The notes below the pieces were generated by a model. The model was given only the letters and a program-made list of their open reading frames with translations, did not search any database and had not been told where the DNA came from. Source: Helianthus annuus (taxonomy: Eukaryota; Streptophyta; Magnoliopsida; Asterales; Asteraceae). From it: DNA of 64,000 nucleotides. The stretch lies in the NCBI RefSeq assembly GCF_002127325.2, contig NC_035439.2, positions 2,948,549 to 3,012,548 on the forward strand, in the 5' to 3' direction. Each line of letters opens with the position of its first letter. Position 1 is the first letter of the stretch. This document shows, one piece after another, positions 44,313 through 54,084 of this stretch. The position numbers and the translations under genes were made by a program.

Positions 44313-45549
44313 GAGTTAATTACACTGTTAGTCCCTGTGGTTTATGGGAAATAACAAGGTCAGGTACTAATATTTTAAAATCACGTTCTAAGGTACTAAC
44401 TTTTCATTTTTTAACAATCTGGGGTATTAACACTAACTTTTGTTAACTTTTCTGTCAACTTTGAATGAAATTACTATAATACCCTTTTTCAACTACAAGG
44501 GCTATTTATGTAATTAACTTTATCTTAATCCAGGGACCGTTTGTGTAATTACTCTACAATGCTTTCCCACTGTGTAATTACTTTGTCTTAATCCACTCTA
44601 CAATCGTTAAGTAGGAGGGTCAGCTTATCAAAACTGATTCTTGAATCCACCTAAACGGCTTTTTCAATCCTTTTGTTGCATAATTTCATCAAATTAAACC
44701 ATCCTGTCCATTCAACATCTTCAAGAAAGAAACAGAGCATAAATGGAAAAGGGTTAATTGACCAAAAATCAAAACTGAGAAAGTAATCCCCACAAATAAA
44801 AAACCTTTCTTAGAATTTTGATCGAGCAATTGGTGTGCAAAGTTTCATCTCATATGGTAATTTCAGATTTCAGCAAATAAAATGGTTCTTTTTTGTTTAA
44901 TTCTCGCCCAAATTTCTACACAAAATCCGATTCTTTAAATGAATCTAACATCGACGTATACACCAAAATCTCTACAAAAAAATTCACACATTGAACATTT
45001 CCCCCAAATAACCACACATAAATTCATCAATCAATTAACATAACAGAATACAAAATAACTCGCTTATGATGTGTCGCCGTCACTTGTAGTTGCAGATCTG
45101 AGTTGCAGGTCTGGATGGCTAGTAGTGGTAGTGTCAGTTTGGGGTGAGGTGGGCGGCGATAAGAGTAGAGGGTGGTGGCCAACGGTGGTCGAACGCCGGT
45201 GACCATCATCATCAGTTATGGGGAACGGTTGTGTGATGATGCTGGTGGTTGTCTGGGTTGTGTGAGAGGAATAGGGTGGGTAGAGATGGGTTGGGTTTTA
45301 GTCAAGTATAGTAATTACACAAATAGTCCCTGAATTAAAATTAAGTTAATTACATAAATGGCCATATAGTTATAAAAGGGTATTTTAGTAATTTTACTCT
45401 AAGTTAACTGAAAAATTAACAAAAGTTAGTGTTAATACTTCAGATTGTTAAAAAATGAAAAGTTAGTACCTTAGAACGTGATTTTAAAATATTAGTACCT
45501 GACCTTGTTATTTTCCATAAACCACAGGGACTAACGGTGTAATTAACTC
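44313..45549. mobile_element. Mutator-like element (MULE) with ~250-bp terminal inverted repeats
   Basis: The left end GAGTTAATTACACTGTTAGT and about 250 following bases match the reverse complement of the right end with scattered differences. Both sides carry TTTTTTATT (44304-44312 and 45550-45558), the 9-bp duplication typical of Mutator elements. The flank is T-rich, so chance contributes. The interior (about 44580-45300) is more GC-balanced and might be captured host sequence; a 61-codon minus-strand frame at 45027-45212 has no known motif. No transposase. Confidence 0.8.
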
Positions 45550-46105
45550 TTTTTTATTTTTTGATTTTTTGGAATTTTTTTAATTTTTTTAATTTTTTAG
45601 ATTTTTTTTATTTTTTATTGTTTTTTTTATTTTTTGAATTTTTTTTATTTTTAGAAATTTTTTGTTTTTTTGTTTTTTATTTTTTTATTTATTTTTTTTA
45701 TTTTTTAGAATTTTTTTATTATTTTTTTTATTTTTTGGATTTTTTAGAATTTTTTAGAATTTTTTGATTTTTTAGAATTTTTTTTTGATTTATTATTATT
45801 ATTTTTATTTTTTAGAATTCTTTTGGATTTTTTATTATTTTTTGGATTTTTTTATTATTTTTTGGATTTTTTAGAATTTTTTTTACTTTTTTTATTATTT
45901 TTTTGATTGTTTATAATTTTTTGGATTTTTTAGAATTTTTTATCATGCCCAAATCTATCTTGACAAAAACTTATCTTGACCTAAATCAATTCTAACTTAT
46001 TTCTTAATAAACCTATCTTAACCCAAACCCATCCTAACTCATACCCATCCTAACCTATTACCTAAACCTACCCAACCCACCCATTTTGCCACTCCTAGTA
46101 TTTCA

Positions 46106-46554
46106 TCATGATATATGTTTGGGATAATTGGCGCGGATATTCAATCCTTTGTGTTGCAAATCCTTAATCTTTGGTTGAAAGTCGATCTAGGGTGGTTTTA
46201 TGAATTTATGATGTGGTATTTATCTAAATGGCTGTACGATTTCAACCCATCCCTTGCTAGTATTTATTTTTTTTTAAACCTTTTTTTTTCTCGCAAGTCT
46301 ACATCTCATAACATTCTTGCAAGCATACATGTAAGGGTCGCAAACATCCTTGTAATACATATGTTTTTGTTCTATCAAACATTTTCTAGCAAGGATCATT
46401 GTGGTTGGTTTAGATTGGTTTTGTTCTTTTCAAATATCCTTGTATATCATGATAGGTCTCATGTGTTTGTGCGTCTCTCTTTATATATATGTGTGCCGCT
46501 ACTGGTACAAGGATAGACTTGTCGTTGTACTTGGTTATGTGTCCACCCGTGTAT
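46106..46554. other. F-box 3' flank
   Basis: It continues the flank interrupted at 42562. 'gtgttgcaaatccttaatct' and following matches 20112-20215 and 21727-21800. No gene; open frames on the plus strand at 46115-46622 are not conserved among the paralogous flanks. Confidence 0.65.
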
Positions 46555-46765
46555 CAAGCTTAAGTATCCTGACATGCTTAGTTATGATAAAAGAGCCATG
46601 GTCTACGGTGTATGAACGATGAGCAATAATGGAGATCCAAAAATCCTCATTTACGAAACCATTCACTGTTAGTTTTAAGGCAGCAAATGATTCAATATGC
46701 TATAAAATTATTGGATTTAGGAATAATGATCGACCATAATTAAACACTATGTAATCGTAATGATC
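46555..46765 (+). pseudogene. F-box/FBA pseudogene fragment
   Basis: Broken frames give LSYDKRAMVYGV, NNGDPKILIYETIHC and AANDSICYKIIGFRNNDRP, matching the region before the C-terminus of the family and most like the fragment at 22430. A Harbinger-like MITE (46770-46941) interrupts its continuation ('ggataattgaacaag'). Confidence 0.75.
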
Positions 46766-46769
46766 TTTA

Positions 46770-46941
46770 GAGGGTGTTTGGAAATGACTTATTGACTTAT
46801 TACCTTTTTCTTATTAGCTTTTTGGAAAAGCTAATAAATCATTTTCAAAAGCCAGGATTTGAAACTTTTCCAAATGACTTGTTGACTTAGTGGCTCCAAT
46901 AAGTTAACAAGCCATTTCGAAACTCAATCCCAAACACCCCC
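46770..46941. mobile_element. PIF/Harbinger-like MITE (172 bp)
   Basis: The ends GAGGGTGTTTGG and (complement) GGGGGTGTTTGG match 11 of 12. They are flanked by the 3-bp duplication TTA (46767-46769 and 46942-46944), the signature of PIF/Harbinger. Internal arms around 'aataagtcattt'-like text make it nearly palindromic. Non-coding. Confidence 0.85.
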
Positions 46942-47339
46942 TTAGTAACGGATAATTGAACAAGTATGTCAGCGTGATGACAATATTGAAACAATACCAA
47001 TAAATTGTTCTTTTTTCTATCTTCTGAACCTGTATACACTGTTAGGGATTTCTTTAGAAATAACCGGTTTTTAAACGATGTACCGGTTAACCTTAACCGG
47101 GAAAAAACGAAAAAAATGACAATTAACCAAAAATAACAAGTTAAAGTAATAACCAGTTAAAGCACAAATCAAAAAATAAGAAAATAACTGTGTAAACCTA
47201 TTACTAAAATGAATCGAAATGTTCACTTCTAATCAGGACTCATCCATGATCCAAGGCCCATTGTACATGAAGCCCAACAACCCTAAACTCATATTTCAGT
47301 TCTTCCCTTCAACGCTTCCAGAATGTTGAAACCCTAAAC

Positions 47340-48464
47340 ATGAAAATCCGTCCAAAAATGTCGGATAACATTCCGTTCGAACTCCAGGCTGAAATCATCA
47401 AAAGGGTTCTTCCTGTCAAATCTTTGATTCGGTTCAGATCCGTTTCAAAGCAATGGAAGTCTCTGATCGATAGCTCTGAATTCATCACTCATCACACCCT
47501 CAACAACAAGACTCAGCCGCAACATCTACTGGTAAGATACCCTAACGGTTCTGAGATAAAATATGTTTCGATTGTTGATGATGACAGTTTTCCCCGACAC
47601 AAGTTTTCTCCCACTGTTTCTCCGACTGCTAAGCTACTTACCCATCCTCGAATAATCGCTTCCTCTCACGGATTGGTGTGCTTGTGTGGTTTTGCTTATG
47701 AGCTCAAGAAGCATCTTATTATTCTTTGGAACCCATCAATTAGGAAATCTGTTGAAATTGTATTTCCTTATACATTGAATGCTCTGGGTTTTGGGGTTTG
47801 TCCTAAAACTATGGACCCTAAGATTGTCAACATTATCCGTGAAGCTAACGCTCAAGTTTATACATTAAGCTCTGGGGCTTGGAGACACATATCAATCAAT
47901 CTGCGTGTGCCCGGGACCGGGTTTAGCTTTAGATCTTATCATGAAGTTATAGATGGGATTATTTATTGGGTTACTTGTAATGAGAGTGGATCTTGTGATA
48001 AGATAATTTCATTTAATTTGACAAGTGAAGAATTTGGATTGATAGAGGTTCAAGATAGTTTAGAAGACCCTGGACATCTATGCATCTCTAAGGTTAAGGA
48101 GTCTGTTGTTGTGCTTAATTACGATAAATCAGACGAAGCTTGCGGTGTATGGATGATGACCAAAAATGTTGATCCAAAATCATTGCTTATAAAATTATTC
48201 ACTGTGAGTTTTAAGGCATTTCATGATTCGATATATCATAGAATTGTTGGATTTAGGAAGAATGATCAACCGATAATTGAACACCATCGTAGAAGGTATG
48301 GTTTTCGATTAACAACACTTGAAGTTTATGAACCCTGCACGGAACAGAGCAATGATATTGGGACTGATTTGTGCTTCATGATAAATAATGATTCGCGCTT
48401 CATGACAACCTTCCACACAGAATCACTACTTCTGCTTAATCATCCTGGTTCCATCGCTCATTGA
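47340..48464 (+). CDS. F-box protein with FBA domain, intact, mosaic
   Basis: A single exon of 374 residues from the first ATG, or 368 from the ATG at 47358 where MSDNIP begins, which fits the paralogues better. The F-box (residues ~8-50) carries the extra Leu of RVLPVKSLIRFRSV, as in the gene at 18625. The middle (FSPTVSPTAKLLTHPR, IASSHGLVCLCGFAYELKKH) is closest to the pseudogenes at 39871 and 53024. From about GFSFRSYHEVIDG to the end it is almost identical to the gene at 25190. It looks like a product of unequal crossing-over or gene conversion. Expected role: SCF substrate receptor, target unknown. Confidence 0.9.
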   Translation: MKIRPKMSDNIPFELQAEIIKRVLPVKSLIRFRSVSKQWKSLIDSSEFITHHTLNNKTQPQHLLVRYPNGSEIKYVSIVDDDSFPRHKFSPTVSPTAKLLTHPRIIASSHGLVCLCGFAYELKKHLIILWNPSIRKSVEIVFPYTLNALGFGVCPKTMDPKIVNIIREANAQVYTLSSGAWRHISINLRVPGTGFSFRSYHEVIDGIIYWVTCNESGSCDKIISFNLTSEEFGLIEVQDSLEDPGHLCISKVKESVVVLNYDKSDEACGVWMMTKNVDPKSLLIKLFTVSFKAFHDSIYHRIVGFRKNDQPIIEHHRRRYGFRLTTLEVYEPCTEQSNDIGTDLCFMINNDSRFMTTFHTESLLLLNHPGSIAH

Positions 48465-49852
48465 TGTTGGCCGTGTGATACACACCACGTTGCCAACATC
48501 TACGTTGGTAGTAGCAGTAGAGTTAATTAGGAGGTTAATTTTATTTTCATTTTAGTAGGAATCCAGTTTCTCCATATTATTAGTTAGTGGTAGTGGTAGC
48601 TATTTCCATTTTGTTTGTTATTTATATTGAAAGTTTGACGGAATGAAATGATTAGAAAATTGCAACAGTTGTTCATGATCTTCTCTAATGTTCTTAGGAG
48701 ATTTATCTAAAGGGTCAAATTGGTCAACCATCTTCAAAGTTATCCTAAGTGTATTAAATTGTCACAAAAGGAAAGAAAGTCCACCTAGTTTTAAAGACTT
48801 CAGAAGTCCAAAAGAAATGGATAAACAAGTATTTGGAGGTTGGCCCAACTTGCTTGTTTTGACTTGCACTAAAAGGCAAAAGTCAACATGTCCTTTGCCC
48901 AGTTTGGGTGACTTATTCCGCTTTATCTTCTATTAAAAAAATACAGCCGAATCAACATAGTAATTTTAGAAACTTACTCTGGTCAATTCAAGTCTTGGTT
49001 TTAAGAAGAGAAGAGGTCTAAAACCGAGACGCAAAGCACAAAAGTGGTGGTCTTTTCGTACCCCTGAGGCGCAAAGTGATTATATAATTTTTTATATATA
49101 CCATAGGTTTTTAGAATCCCCTATCCAAAATATAGTTGTAAATAAAATTAATATATGATTTTACCTACAAGTACAAGCCAAAAAACCTACGGTACAACAG
49201 TTTGATGCATAAAAACACCCTAGGTACAAGAGGCGCGCGCCTCAAGCCAGAAAGCCCCCAAAATTGCGTTTTTTTGGCGCTTCTTGTTAAAAGCGCGCCT
49301 CGGGCTACTAAAGGCGACAAGGCTTGCGCCTCACGTCTCACGTGCGCTTTTTAAAACCCAGCTAGGAAGTACGAGGTATTCTTTTATCATGACTAGCCTG
49401 AGAGTAAAAATTTAGAAAAAAAAAAGTTTCTTATGAACTAAAATTATTTCATGAAATTAATGATGACTAGCCTGAGTATAAAAATTTAGAAAAAAAAAGT
49501 TTCTAGTGAACTAAATTATATAAATCATTGAACATCTGTACTTTATCATTTGCCCCTGCTGCTATGTTTACGAATTGGTCCTTATTTACAGGTAAAAAGA
49601 AGTGTTCGGGCTTAAAAAGTTATAAAGAAAGAAAGAAAGAAAAGTTGATTAGTTTTCTTATTAAGTGAAAGGACGGTCATTAACGTACCTATGATTGTTC
49701 TTAACCGGTTCAAGTGTTCAACTCCAAAACCCCATTTTTTTTCTTCCTTTTGCAGAAACTAGAAAATAAACGAAACAAGGGCTAAATTAGTAAAATCACA
49801 TAGCAAGTTGAATGTATTATGAGGACAATTAACCTCCTGAGATGTGTGATAC
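48465..49852. other. Copy-B flank with the second MITE copy
   Basis: F-box 3' flank (48465-48702), then sequence matching 27000-28173. It includes the MITE-like block at 48995-49361 corresponding to 27304-27670. The small plus-strand frame at 48688-48936 is chance; the same text in copy A is fused to other sequence. No gene. Confidence 0.6.
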
Positions 49853-49981
49853 CTGATGCAATGAGATGAAAACAATAGAAATTCCAAGCATAAAATTTAT
49901 AGTCAAAGTGTGACCAAACAAAGCTGCAGATGCAAAGCCTGTGAAGATCAACTGTTGACGAGTATTTTTTCATAATCGTAT
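49853..49981 (-). pseudogene. Transporter-like exon, copy B, frameshifted
   Basis: It matches 28174-28310 but lacks eight bases ('gtgacaac' in plus orientation) near 49949. That shifts the frame after KKYSSTV and destroys the transmembrane segment. The splice-site-like borders are kept. The neighbouring minus-strand open frame is a by-product of the shift. Confidence 0.75.
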
Positions 49982-50484
49982 CTGCATGCCATAAATCGGT
50001 TTTAGAAATTGTGATGAACAAATTTTCTAGAAGTTATTTGATACTTTGAACTAGTGCTGCATTGTTTGTAATTAAAAGCATTGTAGCTTTTGAATGAACA
50101 TCCTTGAAAAATATCAAGGCTTTCAGATTTTTTGTAAAACAAGACTGTACAAGATGATGATGACATCATCATGATCCACGACGTTCCTCCGTCGGTTTGA
50201 CTCGACATGCAGTGACGACAACATGATGATGATGATGACATCATCATGATCACGTCATCATGGCGTCATTATGGGAATCTTCCGTGCCCTCTACAACTAG
50301 ATACAGAAAAACTCTTCAAAGAAGAAACCTGCATTGACCTTCACAAATAAACATGTCGATTAAGTTATGATTTATCTAAGTTGTCAAATGGGTAATTATC
50401 CGAAGTGTATTAAAATGCCAAAAACAAAAAAATACTAAACCGTTTTATTAGAAAAAGATATTACTTGGTTTTAAGTCATATGCT

Positions 50485-50690
50485 CTATAATTGGATTTAG
50501 GAGGAATGGTCAACTGATAGCGCACCACGTACGGTTTAGTGGTAACAACACTTGGAGTTTACGAATCCTCCGAAGAATACAACAATGATCTTGGGATGGA
50601 CGAAGCTAAGTCAGTGTTCTAATTAATGAGCTCCTACTCAGAATCACTACTTCTGCTTAATCACTCTGATTCCATTGTTCAATGATGATG
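50485..50690 (+). pseudogene. F-box/FBA pseudogene tail, copy B
   Basis: Counterpart of 28801-29015 with small indels ('cctccctccgaag' reduced to 'cctccgaag'; 'taaatgag' expanded to 'taattaatgag'). It ends in the SYSESLLLLNHSDSIVQ tail. Not functional. Confidence 0.8.
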
Positions 50691-51142
50691 GTCGTATGCT
50701 TAACAAAATAGAAAAAAATGGATGAATAACTTTCTTATTAAATTAAGTGAAAGGACACTCATTAATAGCTGAGTACGTATGATTCTTCTGAACCGGATCC
50801 AACTCTAATAAAATCACATAACAAGAAATTCCGAGCATAAACTTTATCGTCAAAGTGTTATCAAACAAAGCCGCAGCTGCTTTATAGGTTAAAACACTTC
50901 ATACTCAAGCTGTTCGCTATACATTTCCATATTGTGCATATGCACAAAGGTAACTGCACAAGAAAGGGGTTGAACCTAACTTCCATTTAAACTTGTAAAA
51001 AGTACTAATTAGTTGGAACCTAGACAACTAGACTTAAGGCTTAAAATGAACAAAACCAAACACAAGTTCTCTTGAAGTAACCAGTCTTTTCGCCTATTTA
51101 AACGTTACACCCCAACTTAAACAAATTATAAGTACCATTATC

Positions 51143-51787
51143 TTTAATAGAATATTATTGTGCCATTATTGTAATTATTGTAATTAATAGTTTTGAATTA
51201 TACGAGATCTCAAATTGATCTCCTTTGTATTATTTAAACCCTTGAATGTTAATGAGAAAATCAAGGTTTGACAATTATCTCTTCCAATATGGCAGGGGCA
51301 CTGCAATACCTCACTTTCACTCGGCCCGACATCAGTTATGCGGTGCAACAGGTATGTATGCACATGCACGCGCCCAAAACAGATCACTAGAATGCTCTCA
51401 AGCGCATCATCCGGTACATTCATGGCACGGTCTCTTACGGTCTAACTCTGTCACCTCACAGGGATCCCGCACTTCTTGCTTATACGGATGCTGACTGGGC
51501 TGGTTGCCCAGACACTCGTCGCTCTACGAGTGGTTATTGTGTCTACTTAGGAGACAATCTCGTCTCCTGGTCCTCTAAACGTCAGCCAACCATCTCCCAC
51601 TCTAGTCTTAGCATACGGTCACCTCCCGCTTCGACTGCGGGGGTGTAATAGAATATTATTGTGCCATTATTGTAATTATTGTAATTAATAGTTTCCAATT
51701 ATACGAGATCTCAAATTGATCTCCTTTGTATTATTTAAACCATTGAATGTTAATGAGAAAATCAAGGTTTGACAATTATCTCTTACA
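51143..51787 (+). mobile_element. Ty1/copia mini-element, copy B
   Basis: LTRs at 51143-51286 and 51644-51787 (144 bp each) enclose a still shorter RNase H fragment. The 333 bp between 'cactctagt' and 'cttagcatacgg' are missing compared with copy A. The deletion is flanked by similar 'ctctagt'/'ctccagt' in A. Its right LTR keeps 'aattatacgaga', which copy A's right LTR has lost. Confidence 0.85.
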
Positions 51788-51980
51788 ATAATCTTAAGCA
51801 TTCACATTCCATTTCTCATCCTCAACTCTTAATTAACTAAAAACCATCCTTGTCCTTAGTTGTTTAACTTTAAGAAACTTCTCACATCTTTTTTTCCCAT
51901 ATCTATCTCTCTTTTTAATTAAATAATTATTTTTCCATTACTATTATTCTTTCTTTTTCTTCAGCTCACAATTTATATAA

Positions 51981-52664
51981 TCTTAAAAGTGAATTATTTG
52001 GCTCCAACTTTGTCTAAATCACATTTTTACCCCTTAGACATTTACTTTTACCCTAACTTTTCCTTTTTTTTAATAAATATCTAAAATGTCACTCTAAGTT
52101 TAAAAATATAATTTCAATGGTAATATTTTTAACTAATAACATATAATTTCAATGTGATTTCAACTTCTTTCTTAATACTTACATAAATCCCTTTGTAAGT
52201 TTCCTACGTACCAATCGGCTCACATTATCATCATCATACTCAGTAAATTTCACCAATAGCAAAACTAAGGTAGGGTATGAGGAGGGTAGGATGTAGACAG
52301 TCTTACCTCTACCCAGTAGGAATAGAGAGGCTGCTTCAAATGAGACCCCCGGCTCGATACATTATGATCGACGGTATATATTCGTACAATAAGTTTCCTA
52401 GGTATGAGTCGGGTCGCATATAATATGTTTGGACTTAACGGTATGAATTTGAGTTAGTCGGGCCGCATATAATACGTTATGACAATACGGTATATATCTG
52501 ATTTACTTTACGTTTTAATCCAATCGCAATGCTTATATAGGTTACATTGAGTTCATTCGGTTACGTCAAAACACACGTTTTCATATCGTTACGTAACGCT
52601 TAGACTAATCTATTCCACAATTGTAATTTACCCGTGCCGCAACGCACGTGGGTCTTTTTACTAG
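51981..52664 (+). mobile_element. Helitron-like insertion, copy B (684 bp)
   Basis: Counterpart of 30608-31290. Its terminal hairpin reads ACCCGTGCCGCAACGCACGTGGGT in two parts: stem ACCC/GGGT and GTGC/GCAC. It is closer to a perfect stem than copy A and is followed by 'cttttta' and CTAG. The SINE-like relic lies at about 52265-52360. Confidence 0.7.
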
Positions 52665-53023
52665 CATATAAAAAAATGAAAGGGGAATGGATAGTAAATC
52701 CGAAATATATTTACTAGTATATAAAAAAATGAAAGGGGAATGGATAGTAAATCCGAAATATAAAAAGATTCACTTTAATTTCCCAAATAAAATTAAAAAT
52801 GATATACGAGTGGTGTCTTTTATTGAGTTCTTTCTATTTTCCCTTAATTTTTTAAGTATGTTATGGGCCACTATGGGATAGAGTCCAGTCCAGGGATGCT
52901 CTTGTAACCCAACAGCCCAATATTTACATCCCTACGCCGTCGTTTTGCTTCGAATCTTCATTTCCTCCCAAGTTTTTTTGTAATTAAACCTAAAGTTATC
53001 CCCAAATCAAAATCGAACTGAAA

Positions 53024-54084
53024 ATGTCGCACAACATTCCTTTCGAACTCCAAGTGGAAATCATCAAAAGGGTTCCTGTCAAATCTTTGCTTCAATTCAG
53101 ATCCGTTTCAAAGCAATGGAAATCGCTGATCGATAGCTCTGAATTTATTGCTGATCACACCCTCAAACATTCTCAACTGCATCATCTACTGGTAAGGTAC
53201 ACTAAACGTTTTGAGATAAAATATGTTTCGATTGTTGATGATGATAGTTTTCTCTGACGCAAGTTTTGAGATAAAATATGTTTCGATTGTTGATGATGAT
53301 GTGCTTGTGTGGTTTTGCTTATGATCTCAAGAAGCATCTTATTGTTCTTTGGAACCCATTAATTAGGAAATCTGTTGAAATTGAGCTGCCGAATAAATTG
53401 AATGCTCTGGGTTTTGGGGTTTGTCCTAAAACTATTGACCCTAAGATTGTCAGGATTACGCGTAGAACTAACGGGCAGGTTTATACATTAAGCTCTGGGG
53501 CTTGGAGACGCGTATCAATGAATCTGTGTGTGCCCGGGACCGGGTTTAGGTTTTGTTCTTATCAGGTGGTTATAGATGGGGTTATTTATTGGATTACTAA
53601 TAATACAAGTGGATCTTGTGATAAGCTAATTTCATTTGAATTGACAAATGAAGAATTTGGAGTGATAGAGCTTCAAGATAGTATTGAAGACCCTGAGCAT
53701 TTATGCATCTCTAAGCGTAAGGAGTCTCTTGTTGTGCTTAATTACGATAAATCAGACGTAGCTTGCGATGTATGGATGATGACCAAAAATGGTGACCCAA
53801 AATCCTTGCTTACAAAACTATTCACTGTGAGTTTTAACGCATTTCATGATTCGGTATATCATAGAATTGTTGGATTTCGGAAGAATGGTGAACCGATAAT
53901 TGAACGCCTATGTAGTGGTGGTGGTTGTCGAGTAACACTTGAAGTTTATGAACCCTGCACGGAAAATAGCGATGATATTTGGACTGATACGCCCTTCATG
54001 ATGAAGCATGATTCGTTCTTCATGACGACCTTCTGCACAGAATCACTACTTTTGATTAATCACCCTGATTCCATCATTCATTGA
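53024..54084 (+). pseudogene. F-box/FBA pseudogene, copy B, nonsense plus rearrangement
   Basis: Start MSHNIPFELQVEIIKRVPVK, near identical to 39871. A C-to-T change makes TGA at 53255-53257 (copy A has CGA). Immediately after it, a 38-bp stretch (53208-53245) is repeated at 53263-53300. About 90 bp coding for the segment before VCLCGFAYDLKKH are missing. The last 260 or so codons (53300-54084) are open to the family's C-terminal tail. It keeps GGTGAC where copy A is frameshifted. The two copies were thus inactivated separately. Confidence 0.92.

Larger units (their letters stand above)
42563..46097. mobile_element. hAT-like element, 3.5 kb, mostly A/T low complexity, with nested insertions
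   Basis: An exact 8-bp duplication GTATTTCA (42555-42562 and 46098-46105) flanks ends TAGGCCTGGCAAA and (complement) TAGGAGTGGCAAA, matching 11 of 13. Longer imperfect 'gggttaggatgggt'-type arms extend about 150 bp inward on both sides. The interior is A-rich (42810-43340), then T-rich (43345-44000 and 45560-45945). It contains a MULE (44313-45549) and a related foldback (44005-44294). No transposase is seen. It sits in the 3' flank of an F-box pseudogene; the flank resumes at 46106. Confidence 0.88.

Noticed and set aside
45561..45767. Phe/Leu-rich open frame that looks like a membrane protein
   Set aside because: It is a by-product of poly-T low-complexity sequence with no start context or homology.
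48688..48936. Small plus-strand open frame in copy B as a new gene
   Set aside because: It spans the junction created by the copy-B deletion and shows no conserved start or motif. The same text in copy A has no such frame.
18625..54084. F-box cluster as an S-locus (SLF) self-incompatibility locus
   Set aside because: No S-RNase gene is present in the window. The proteins are generic F-box/FBA type, and same-strand tandem clusters of this type are common in plants. Asteraceae incompatibility is not known to use SLF.
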